This document shows, one piece after another, positions 6,869-13,061 of a stretch of 13,061 nt of DNA. Source of the DNA: Candidatus Bathyarchaeota archaeon (GTDB lineage Archaea > Thermoproteota > Bathyarchaeia > Bathyarchaeales > Bathycorpusculaceae); assembly GCA_014859805.1 (NCBI GenBank), contig JACUTN010000018.1, forward strand, positions 1 to 13,061. The letters are read 5' to 3'. The translations under genes were made by a program, and so were the position numbers. How positions within the stretch are numbered: position 1 is the first letter of the stretch; each line of letters opens with the position of its first letter. The notes beneath the pieces were generated by a model. The model did not search any database. It worked only from the letters and a program-made list of their open reading frames with translations, and had not been told where the DNA came from.

Positions 6869-7474
6869 TTATAACGTAGATATGGTCTCAGCGATCCCGT
6901 TGATTATGAATTGCACTGCTATAGCCAACACAATTATCGACATGAGCCTTGTTATGACGTGAAGACCTTCTTCACCTAGAAACTTGAATATTCTAGGCGC
7001 ATAAGCCATCCCAAAATAAGACACTAACACTCCAGCAAAAATTCCCACAAAGACAAGAGAAGCATCCAGTAGGCTGCTTGCCTCAGAAGCAAGAAGTATC
7101 ACCGCCATAATTGTTCCAGGCCCAGCAGTGAGAGGAAACGCAAGCGGAACTATGGCGATATCCTCAAGTTCTTCCCGAGAAAATTCTTTCTTTTTAGGAT
7201 TAAGCATTCTAAACGCAGCTGTGACTAAAAGGATGCCTCCTGCAATCTTGAACGCAGCAACTGTTATGTTAAAGATCAAGAAGAGAAGCTGTCCCGTAAA
7301 AGCAAAGAACGCCAAAACAACAAACGATATCTTCATAGACTTTGCAATAACCTTGCGACTTTCCTCTAAGTTCATGTCTCTGGTCAGAGCGATGTAAATC
7401 GCCACGGTGCTTGTGGGGTTCATTACTGCAATGATGGAAGTTATTGTCACGAGTGCAAACTCTACAGGTCCCAT
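6869..7474 (-). CDS. MarC-family (UPF0056) integral membrane protein
   Basis: This 201-residue protein has about six membrane segments (near 5-29, 45-69, 73-89, 108-130, 136-158 and 176-196). It carries the family hallmarks: an Asn-Pro in the first helix (N19-P20) and PLAFPLTAGPG at 110-120 before the fourth. MarC-family proteins were once linked to multiple antibiotic resistance in E. coli, a role later withdrawn; their transported substrate, if any, is unsettled. Length is typical. The start is an ATG whose upstream sequence (GATGAAGTGA) contains only a weak ribosome site. It is tandem with the GNAT gene, 165 bp downstream of it, so it may have its own promoter, but no TATA element stands out. 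Confidence 0.88.
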   Translation of the reverse strand: MGPVEFALVTITSIIAVMNPTSTVAIYIALTRDMNLEESRKVIAKSMKISFVVLAFFAFTGQLLFLIFNITVAAFKIAGGILLVTAAFRMLNPKKKEFSREELEDIAIVPLAFPLTAGPGTIMAVILLASEASSLLDASLVFVGIFAGVLVSYFGMAYAPRIFKFLGEEGLHVITRLMSIIVLAIAVQFIINGIAETISTL

Positions 7475-7639
7475 TCACTTCATCTCAAAATGGCAAACTA
7501 TTCGAAAGTTTTTTTGTCATCACCTATGATGTTTTGATGTGTTCATTCTTCGTCTTTATTAGCTTTCCTAACAATTGGGATAAGAATGGTATTGTCCATA
7601 AATGTTGTCAATGGCGTTAGCGTGTTGCCCTGGAATTGC

Positions 7640-8578
7640 TTAAATTTTTCTTAGGTATGTCAAGTCTTTGTAGACGGTTTTGAACCCGACTTTTTTGTAT
7701 AGTTCGATGGCTTTAGTTGGGTTTGAGTCGTCAACGCCGAGTTCTACATCAGTCATTCCCTTTGACTTCAAGAATTCCATGCCCTGCTGCATGAGTGCTG
7801 TGCCTATTCCTTTTATACGAAGCGGCTTCAACACGCCTATGGACATTATCCAACCTCGTTTTATACCTTTATGTTTGATGAACTTGCTGTCTATTCCAGC
7901 TTCCACGTATCCAACTGGATTGTCAGTTAAGTAGAAGAAGAAGACTCCGAGTATGTCGCACCAAGGCTTCTCCTCTATCCAATACTTTGTTTCTTCAACT
8001 GTGTCCGGCCTGAAGTTGAAGTGTTCCTTGAAAGTTTCGTTATAAAGCCAATTGAGCAGTTTTATGTCGTCCATGTTCATCTTCATCTCTCTCGTCTTTA
8101 GCTTTTTATGTTCTCCTAGGTTGTAGGGGATTCGCTCTAAGCCTCTTCGCATCGTGCTGAAAACTCTGATTGAGTTAAATCCCAGACTTTCCAAGAGCCA
8201 CTTACAGGCAACCTTGTTTTCTCTCGTCCAACCTTGAACAGACTCCATTCCCCTCTCCTTCAGGCTTTCTATTGCTTTCTCCGCCAACCGTCGGCCCATG
8301 CCTCTTTTCCTGAACTCTGGAACTACACCTAACGCTCGTAGAAATCCCATCTTCTCCTTTCTCTTCCTGTCTATGTAAGCGTTAACCGCGCCCACAGGCT
8401 TTCCATCCAATTCCGCAATAAACATTCCAGTAGAGTCGAAATTTGGACTCTTCTTCCAGACTTCCATGTCTTCCATGGTATCTGGTCTGAAATCCTCATA
8501 TTCCTTGTACGCTTCATTCTGTATCTTAATCCAAACTTCTTCGTCTTCTCCCTCAACAAAGCTTCTGATTTTGAACAT
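7640..8578 (-). CDS. Tandem-domain GNAT acetyltransferase
   Basis: This 312-residue protein has two GNAT folds that transfer the acetyl group of acetyl-CoA to an amine; the substrate is unknown. Domain 1 (about 1-147) has the acetyl-CoA loop RKRGMG at 90-95 and a final NKVACKWLLESLGF. Domain 2 (about 166-312) has RIKGIG at 254-259 and NPTKAIELYKKVGF (286-299). The two share FRPDT followed by an acidic stretch and Trp (30-41 and 189-200), so they arose by duplication. Both glycine loops are intact, so both may bind acetyl-CoA. The architecture recalls mycothiol synthase, but archaeal tandem GNATs are mostly uncharacterised. The ATG is preceded by AAAGGTG at suitable spacing. It lies 95 bp downstream of the Ard1-type gene on the same strand. 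Confidence 0.87.
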   Translation of the reverse strand: MFKIRSFVEGEDEEVWIKIQNEAYKEYEDFRPDTMEDMEVWKKSPNFDSTGMFIAELDGKPVGAVNAYIDRKRKEKMGFLRALGVVPEFRKRGMGRRLAEKAIESLKERGMESVQGWTRENKVACKWLLESLGFNSIRVFSTMRRGLERIPYNLGEHKKLKTREMKMNMDDIKLLNWLYNETFKEHFNFRPDTVEETKYWIEEKPWCDILGVFFFYLTDNPVGYVEAGIDSKFIKHKGIKRGWIMSIGVLKPLRIKGIGTALMQQGMEFLKSKGMTDVELGVDDSNPTKAIELYKKVGFKTVYKDLTYLRKI

Positions 8579-8673
8579 TTGACAACACCTTTATGCGGTA
8601 AACCAGACCTTAACGGAAAATGAGATACTTAACCATTTCTTTGTGCACCCTACAGATATTCTTACCCAAAAAA

Positions 8674-9159
8674 TCAATGTTTTTCCAATTTAATCTCCAT
8701 CACGTATGCGCCTTCTCCATCAGCATAATAACCCCGAACTGTTCGAGCAACCTCAAATCCCAGCTTTTTGTACAGGTCTACCGCTGCCGTGTTGGTTACC
8801 CTAACTTCCAGAAAACAATGTTTCGCCTTATACAATCGCATGCTTTCCATAGCCTTAACAACCAAAGCTTCTCCTATACCCTTACGTCTATACTCCGGCA
8901 AAACAGCCACAGAAACAATATGACCCTTCTTAATCAATCCACGGAAAACAAAACTTGATAAACCCGTTTCAATACGACACATTATGTAACCTACAACTTC
9001 TCCATTTTCCTCCGCAACAATGAAGGTCTCTGGAAACCTGCGATGCAAATCAAGAAAAAAATAGTCCGAGTAGTTCTCAGGTAAACAAGCACGATTAATG
9101 TATGTAATACGTTCCAAGTCGTTCGTGTTGAATTTCCGCAGTCTGAAGCTTTGTTGCAA
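8674..9159 (-). CDS. ard1: Ard1/RimI-type protein N-alpha-acetyltransferase
   Basis: This 161-residue GNAT acetylates protein N-termini in the cytoplasm. It closely follows the archaeal Ard1 (Sulfolobus NAT) pattern: CLPENYSDYFF at 25-35, VVGYIMCRIE (55-64), KKGHIVSVAVLPEYRRKGIG (77-96) with the acetyl-CoA loop RRKGIG (91-96), LEVRVTN (117-123), LYKKLGF (129-135) and GYYADGEGAYVM (143-154). Length is standard. The start is TTG at 9159, with GGGGATGA 3 nt before it; no ATG would give a full N-terminal strand. Archaeal enzymes of this type have broad NatA/NatE-like specificity, and the bacterial RimI name is often used for the same family. It sits between larA and the tandem GNAT on the same strand, with gaps of about 95 bp on both sides. 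Confidence 0.92.
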   Translation of the reverse strand: MQQSFRLRKFNTNDLERITYINRACLPENYSDYFFLDLHRRFPETFIVAEENGEVVGYIMCRIETGLSSFVFRGLIKKGHIVSVAVLPEYRRKGIGEALVVKAMESMRLYKAKHCFLEVRVTNTAAVDLYKKLGFEVARTVRGYYADGEGAYVMEIKLEKH

Positions 9160-9253
9160 ACGTCATCCCCTTTCCAACTCAATCCTTAATATGACCCTAA
9201 GCTATGTTAACCCCTTCTAGATTATAATTATTTCTTGAAAACATCAAAGCTTT

Positions 9254-10528
9254 TCACTCTTCGCCTGTTCTGACTTCAGGCAACGTAAAGTTTCCATAAG
9301 GCATCGCCCAAACCCTCGCCTTTCTTCCAGCAATACTGAAAGCCTCATTCAAAGCATCGTTTACGGCTCTAGCCGTTTTCAGCTTGAAAACATTCGAGGC
9401 ATAATAATCCGGCATCGACGAAACCAAAATTATCTGAACCTTTCGCAAAGCTTTCATCAAATAATAGGCTTTATGCCCGCCTAAAACAAAACGGCGCTTG
9501 ATCTCCCTTTCAACAGCCTTCAAATCCTTGAACTTGACCATCCAATCATAGAAGACTTGGTTTCCATGCCCTTCAGGGCATTCAGCTACGAGGATTATCA
9601 CTCCGCCACGCTTAACCACTTCGAGCGCGTTGTCAACACCCTTGTAAGCTTGGAAAAGATTCACATCCGCTGGATGCCCACCCGGACTGACAACAGCTAT
9701 GTCTGCTTTGCGGTCTACTGGCACACGGTACATCTCATCAACAAGTTTCACTCCTTCATAGAAAGCTTGTTCCAAATCGCCAGCAAACGCCTTAACGATC
9801 TCACCTTCACTGTTAACCACAACGTTTACAATAAAATCAACCTTTGCAAGTTTTGCCGCTTCAACCATATCCTCATGAATCGGATTTCCTTCAAGAACCC
9901 CTGTTTTGGCTTTGGGATGCAAAAGCATTGTATGATTATGCTTTATCGATTCTTCGCCAGCAACAGCAGGTAAAACGCTTTTTCTCCCCCCGCCATAACC
10001 AGCGTAATAGTGAAAGCATACGTCTCCTGTTAAAATTTTAACGTCTGCCTCGGCAAAAACACGGTTCAAGTAGACTTTTGTTCCATGCTTCCCAGTTTTG
10101 CCTAGATAAACCAGGTCTTCTGCCCTGCAATCGTGGCTGATAACTTTTACACGGTTAAGAACATCTTCACCCAACAGCCTTACAGCTTCTTCACGAGTAA
10201 CCGCTTTGTGCGTGCCACACCCAAAAATAACCGCTATGTTTTCTTCTTTAACACCAGCCATGTTTAACTCATCAAGTATTGGTGGAACCATAAGATCGCT
10301 AGGAGCAGGCCTAGTTGCATCATCAACAACTATTGCCACTTTATGTTCGGGTTTTACAATGTCGCTTAGAGGTTTAGAGCCTATAGGCTGGCTTAAAGCT
10401 CTTTCAATCTCCGCCCTAGCGTCTGACACACTGGGTTTCTCCGCTGGCTCGATCGAACCCAAAAAGTTTCGAGTTGGAATCCTCACGCATATCTCTGATT
10501 TCCCATAGGGAAGCCACACATCAACCAT
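9254..10528 (-). CDS. larA: LarA-family nickel-pincer racemase/epimerase (lactate racemase homologue)
   Basis: LarA enzymes use a nickel-pincer nucleotide to racemise 2-hydroxyacids. This 424-residue protein keeps the residues known from Lactiplantibacillus LarA at matching positions: D70 and R73 in DDATRP, H107 in GTHK, H173 and K183 in FHYYAGYGGGRKS (Lys is the cofactor attachment site, His a nickel or catalytic ligand), H199 in KHNH, and Q293 and K296 in FQAYKG. The two-domain length is normal. The enzyme should be active if the cofactor is supplied, but no larB, larC or larE is in the window. LarA homologues act on lactate, malate and other hydroxyacids, so the substrate is open. It starts at an ATG and is divergent from the metallo-beta-lactamase gene. 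Confidence 0.9.
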   Translation of the reverse strand: MVDVWLPYGKSEICVRIPTRNFLGSIEPAEKPSVSDARAEIERALSQPIGSKPLSDIVKPEHKVAIVVDDATRPAPSDLMVPPILDELNMAGVKEENIAVIFGCGTHKAVTREEAVRLLGEDVLNRVKVISHDCRAEDLVYLGKTGKHGTKVYLNRVFAEADVKILTGDVCFHYYAGYGGGRKSVLPAVAGEESIKHNHTMLLHPKAKTGVLEGNPIHEDMVEAAKLAKVDFIVNVVVNSEGEIVKAFAGDLEQAFYEGVKLVDEMYRVPVDRKADIAVVSPGGHPADVNLFQAYKGVDNALEVVKRGGVIILVAECPEGHGNQVFYDWMVKFKDLKAVEREIKRRFVLGGHKAYYLMKALRKVQIILVSSMPDYYASNVFKLKTARAVNDALNEAFSIAGRKARVWAMPYGNFTLPEVRTGEE

Positions 10529-10567
10529 GTTTAGCTTCGCTCCGATGGAAGTTAAAGGCTATTGCAA

Positions 10568-10610
10568 GTCTTTTAAGTGTAACGGACCTCCTCATCAAAG
10601 GTCTTTTAAG
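10568..10610. repeat. Direct repeat GTCTTTTAAG between divergent genes, likely the two TATA elements
   Basis: GTCTTTTAAG occurs at 10568-10577 and again at 10601-10610, 33 bp apart in the same orientation. The first copy, read on the minus strand as CTTAAAAG, lies about 45 bp before the larA ATG. The second lies about 38 bp before the ATG at 10645. Each is placed as a TATA box for one of the divergent genes; a shared regulator site is the alternative. Confidence 0.45.
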
Positions 10611-10644
10611 CATTTGACACAATAATATTTTTCCGTGATTCTAC

Positions 10645-11334
10645 ATGTCAATTAAAAAAACACCAAGCAAAAATGAAATACTATTCGTGTGGTTTAACCG
10701 CTACGCTGGAGTAACCATTAAAACCCCCTCAAAAACGTTAGTCATAGACCCTGTTGACATTAAACCCCGAAACTTCAAAAACGTTGACGCTGTTTTAATC
10801 ACACATGAACACTATGATCATTTAGACCAACCACTTGTTTCGCAGATTCACAAGCTCACACAATGTGAAGTTGTGGCTGACCCAACATCCGCAAGAAGAC
10901 TTCAGAACGTGATTCCTCCAGAAAAATTACGTGCGATTCACCCAGATTCAGAGGTGAAGTTTGGAGAAGTTTCGATCAAAGCAGAAAAAAGTAACCACCC
11001 AGCAGCCACACCAGTGTCTTTAATAATAACAAGTGAAGATGGAGTCAAAGTTTACCATACATCGGACAGTTTACCATTTCCAGAAATGGCAGCAATAGGC
11101 AAGAGAGAAAAACTTGACGTAGTTTTCTGCACTGTCGGAATCGCGCCCAGCACATCGCCGGAAACTGGTGTTGAAATTGCAAGATTAACAAAGCCTAAGG
11201 TGGCTGTTCCCTATCACACAGGGTTAACCCAAGACCTAAAGAAGTTTGCCGAACTACTCAAAAAGGACATGCCAAAAGTTACATGTCTAATCCCTGAAAT
11301 AGGCAAAATCTACCAAGTCTCGAAGAAGGTGTGA
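10645..11334 (+). CDS. UlaG-like metallo-beta-lactamase-fold hydrolase
   Basis: This 229-residue cytoplasmic protein has a metallo-beta-lactamase fold. The metal motif HxHxDH is intact as THEHYDHLD (H54, H56, D58, H59). Further ligands fit UlaG-like enzymes: H118 in SNHPA, H138 and D141 in HTSD, and H191 in PYHTG. The N-terminal strand carries FNRYAGVTI where relatives often have GHA/GHS. Such proteins hydrolyse phosphodiester or lactone bonds, but this branch has no fixed substrate. pyrE follows 4 nt after the stop with its ribosome site inside this gene, so the two are one operon; a role linked to nucleotide metabolism is possible but unproven. The ATG lies very close to the promoter region, so the leader is short or absent. 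Confidence 0.85.
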   Translation: MSIKKTPSKNEILFVWFNRYAGVTIKTPSKTLVIDPVDIKPRNFKNVDAVLITHEHYDHLDQPLVSQIHKLTQCEVVADPTSARRLQNVIPPEKLRAIHPDSEVKFGEVSIKAEKSNHPAATPVSLIITSEDGVKVYHTSDSLPFPEMAAIGKREKLDVVFCTVGIAPSTSPETGVEIARLTKPKVAVPYHTGLTQDLKKFAELLKKDMPKVTCLIPEIGKIYQVSKKV

Positions 11335-11338
11335 AACA

Positions 11339-11968
11339 TTGCAAAAGAAAAAAAGCAAAGAAGCCGTAAAAGCTGAAATCTGCAAAATCCTAAACAAGAT
11401 AGGCGCCCTAAAGTTCGGAGCGTTCAAACTCACAAGTGGAAAAATAAGCCCATACTACATAGACTTGAGGATAATTCCAAGCTTTCCAGATGTCTTCCAA
11501 AAAATCTGCAATTTACAAGCGGCCTTCATTAAAGAAGAAATAGGCGTAAAGAGTTTTGACAGAATAGCCGGAATTCCCATCGCTGGCATACCATTTGCCT
11601 CTTTAATCGCTTACAACTTGAAAAAGCCATTCCTCTACATCCGCAAAGGCGTGAGACTTCACGGAAGAAAGAGAAGAATAGAAGGAATTCTCACACCCGG
11701 AGATCGCGTCTTGCTAATTGACGACCTGATCACAACTGGTCTATCTTTAACAGAGGCAAAGAAAGCCATAGAGGCTGAGGGCGGAGTAACAACAGACGCT
11801 GTAGTGCTCCTAGACAGAGAAGAAAAAGGTAAAGAAAAACTTGACAAAAACGGAATAAAACTTCATGCACTGCTTAAGATGAGTGAGATAGCCAATAGAC
11901 TGTACGAAATCGGAGCAATAGACGAAGTGCAGTTGAAAACTATTTTGAAGCAGATCAAAAAAGGATGA
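11339..11968 (+). CDS. pyrE: Orotate phosphoribosyltransferase
   Basis: PyrE joins orotate to PRPP to make orotidine monophosphate, the fifth step of pyrimidine synthesis. This 209-residue form carries KLTSGKISPYYIDLR (30-44), which contacts PRPP and orotate, the flexible catalytic loop YIRKGVRLHGRKRRIEG (100-116) and the PRPP-binding motif VLLIDDLITTG (124-134). Length is normal for stand-alone archaeal PyrE. The start is TTG at 11339, 4 nt after the upstream stop, preceded by AAGGTG at about 7 nt spacing. It converges on the TBP gene: the two stops are separated by only 19 bp, so their 3' untranslated ends must overlap if transcripts run on. No other pyrimidine gene is in the window. Confidence 0.93.
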   Translation: MQKKKSKEAVKAEICKILNKIGALKFGAFKLTSGKISPYYIDLRIIPSFPDVFQKICNLQAAFIKEEIGVKSFDRIAGIPIAGIPFASLIAYNLKKPFLYIRKGVRLHGRKRRIEGILTPGDRVLLIDDLITTGLSLTEAKKAIEAEGGVTTDAVVLLDREEKGKEKLDKNGIKLHALLKMSEIANRLYEIGAIDEVQLKTILKQIKKG

Positions 11969-11984
11969 AAACAGGCGAAAATTG
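11957..11984 (-). terminator. T-rich termination region of the TBP gene
   Basis: On the minus strand, the 35 bases after the TBP stop contain TTTT tracts ending in TTTTTT (11957-11962), which overlap the 3' end of pyrE. U-rich tracts of this kind terminate archaeal transcription; there is no strong hairpin. Confidence 0.4.
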
Positions 11985-11987
11985 AAG

Positions 11988-12560
11988 TTACACGACTGAA
12001 GCCTGCTCATAGAATATGAGTTCTTTTTCCTCTAGAATGATGTGAAGCTTGGCCACTGCATCGTAAACGTCTTGTTCTCTTTTCGCTCCTGTACACACTA
12101 GTTTACCGCTTGCAAACAATAATATAACAACTTTCGGCTCAGCCATTCTATATATCAACCCGGGAAACTGTTCAGGTTCATACATCGTTTTCCCTAGATC
12201 GTATGCTGCCTTTTCCAGATCTATCAGCCCGCCCAAACTCGCAGAGGCAACGATGTTCTGGATTTTCATCTCAGGTTTGCTAATGATTATTATCCCGCCC
12301 TTTTTCAGTTCTTTAACCACTTTCTTAACTGCCCTACGAGCTTCTTTTTCGGATTTCGCTCCCGTGCAAACCATTTTTCCAGAATTAAAAATCAAGGTGG
12401 CTGTCTTCGGCCTTTTCAACCTGAATACCAGTCCAGGAAACTGTTCTGGACGGTACTCCACACCTGGAAAACCCTTCACAACTGCGTTCAAATCGACTCT
12501 CTGATGTAAGGTGGCAGAGGCAACAACATTTTCGATATGTATATATACAGCTTTCGGCAT
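11988..12560 (-). CDS. tbp: TATA-box-binding protein
   Basis: TBP binds archaeal TATA boxes and, with TFB, recruits RNA polymerase. The 190-residue protein is the normal saddle of two direct repeats, at about 5-93 and 98-183. Matching elements are NVVASATL/NIVASASL, EQFPGLVFR (39-47)/EQFPGLIYR (130-138), and FNSGKMVCTGAK/FASGKLVCTGAK. The intercalating Phe residues of FPGL are present in both, so it should bend DNA normally. A short tail with Glu, EEKELIFYEQASVV, follows the second repeat. The ATG at 12560 was preferred; an in-frame TTG at 12569 adds only three residues. The region just upstream is unusually rich in TATA-like sites, which suggests self-regulation. It lies 60 bp downstream of the signal peptidase gene on the same strand. 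Confidence 0.97.
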   Translation of the reverse strand: MPKAVYIHIENVVASATLHQRVDLNAVVKGFPGVEYRPEQFPGLVFRLKRPKTATLIFNSGKMVCTGAKSEKEARRAVKKVVKELKKGGIIIISKPEMKIQNIVASASLGGLIDLEKAAYDLGKTMYEPEQFPGLIYRMAEPKVVILLFASGKLVCTGAKREQDVYDAVAKLHIILEEKELIFYEQASVV

Positions 12561-12595
12561 GAACAACAACTTCTTATAAGCTAATGTTTCGTATC

Positions 12596-12618
12596 CTTTA
12601 TAAATAACATTTATAAAG
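12596..12618 (-). promoter_or_regulatory. Palindromic double TATA element upstream of tbp
   Basis: Two TATA-like words, CTTTATAAAT (12596-12605) and ATTTATAAAG (12609-12618), form a perfect 10-bp inverted repeat with a 3-bp spacer. The nearer one lies about 41 bp before the tbp ATG, which predicts initiation near 12576 with a leader of about 16 nt. A further CTTATAAG lies at 12573-12580 around that start point. Confidence 0.55.
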
Positions 12619-12620
12619 CC

Positions 12621-13061
12621 TTAGGTTTCACCTATCTTCTCCGATTTTTCTCCACTGTCAACTTCAGCTTTTTCGCGTGAAAATACTGGGATTACAAACT
12701 CCACAATTACCAAGATGACTATCAGAATTATTATTATGAATATTCCAGAGGAATTGTGCAGGAAAAGGGCAATGTGCCCAATCCAAGGAATCCGCAAAAT
12801 GACTTTACCAACAACTTGGTCCCCCTGAACCGTCCCAGAGTCTGGTCCAGTGTTGCCATCGCCTTTTGTCTTGAAAGAAATCTCACCGTGGCTTCCTATT
12901 TCTTTTTCAATAGCTCTATGGACGATTAATTCATTGCCACCAAGCGGTTGATGAAACACGATAATGTCACCATAAGGCTCCGGAGCTGCCTCAATCTCTT
13001 TTGGGTCTACTCCTTGGACTATTATTAGGTCTCCCACATGTAATGTTCGGCTAAACGGATG
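12621..13061 (-). CDS. Signal peptidase I-like protein (archaeal/ER type), N-terminus beyond window
   Basis: Family S26 signal peptidases cleave signal peptides on the outer face of the membrane. The frame stays open to the window edge; counting from an internal GTG at 13037, this part has 138 residues. Family elements are TLHVGDLIIV at the start, GDIIVF (23-28), VHR with the dyad-type His at H40, KGDGN (58-62) with D60, and D66. A C-terminal membrane helix (about 98-119) and charged tail follow, as in archaeal enzymes. In the codons just before the GTG, the sequence reads HPFSRTLHVGD, where active enzymes have S-M-x-P-T-L-x-x-G-D; the catalytic Ser position is Pro. It may be inactive, or divergent. 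The gene upstream is not visible. Confidence 0.75.
   Translation of the reverse strand, partial: HPFSRTLHVGDLIIVQGVDPKEIEAAPEPYGDIIVFHQPLGGNELIVHRAIEKEIGSHGEISFKTKGDGNTGPDSGTVQGDQVVGKVILRIPWIGHIALFLHNSSGIFIIIILIVILVIVEFVIPVFSREKAEVDSGEKSEKIGET

Noticed and set aside
8620..8958. A 112-codon plus-strand frame opposite the Ard1-type gene
   Set aside because: The opposite strand encodes a full, conserved acetyltransferase, so this frame is a shadow.
9557..9973. A 138-codon plus-strand frame opposite larA
   Set aside because: It is antisense to conserved larA coding sequence and shows no recognisable motif.
12560..12569. TTG at 12569 as the tbp start
   Set aside because: It adds only three residues with no ribosome site; the ATG at 12560 matches the usual archaeal N-terminus better.
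1..13061. tRNA, rRNA, CRISPR arrays and insertion sequences
   Set aside because: No cloverleaf-like T-arm sequence, rRNA-like stretch, spaced repeat array or transposase motif was found by eye on either strand.

Overview
The window is chromosomal DNA from an archaeon. The strongest evidence is a complete TATA-binding protein gene (11988-12560, minus). Supporting evidence is a two-subunit class I fumarase, an Ard1-type N-terminal acetyltransferase, an archaeal/ER-type signal peptidase, stand-alone pyrE, A/T-rich TATA-like elements about 25-50 bp before several starts, and frequent TTG starts with Shine-Dalgarno motifs. The moderate G+C, the mesophile-like proteins and the gene mix would suit a TACK-type lineage such as Bathyarchaeia. 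That lineage is an inference that sequence reading alone cannot settle.

Layout, left to right. (1) 6-2461, minus: an ABC ATPase and a 12-segment ABC-2-like permease, translationally coupled by a 4-bp overlap. (2) 2617-2820, minus: a 67-residue two-helix membrane protein of unknown function. (3) 3010-4507, plus: the alpha and beta subunits of class I fumarate hydratase. (4) 4508-4969: the only long gene-free gap, holding a T-run terminator, a TATA-like element, two hairpins and an open frame with no early start codon. (5) 4970-6760, plus: a compact three-gene membrane/surface operon not assigned to any known system. It encodes a two-helix protein with a Pro/Lys/Glu/Gln-rich tail, an anchored protein with two related beta-type domains and seven N-glycosylation sequons, and a four-helix protein. 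(6) 6869-10528, minus: a MarC-family membrane protein, a tandem-domain GNAT acetyltransferase, an Ard1/RimI-type acetyltransferase and a LarA-family nickel-pincer racemase. (7) 10645-11968, plus: a metallo-beta-lactamase-fold hydrolase and pyrE, 4 nt apart. (8) 11988-13061, minus: TBP and, upstream of it, a signal-peptidase-like protein cut by the window edge.

Most genes are ordinary metabolic, transport and information-processing genes, and no mobile element, CRISPR array, rRNA or tRNA was seen. Points worth a second look are the unassigned membrane trio, the cluster of TATA-like sites around the TBP gene start, the signal peptidase homologue with Pro where the catalytic Ser is expected, and the structured gap after the fumarase genes. 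A LarA-family enzyme about 5 kb from fumarase could link to malate stereochemistry, but nothing in the sequence proves this. Several starts were moved inward from the longest frame on the basis of ribosome binding sites, promoter position or family length.
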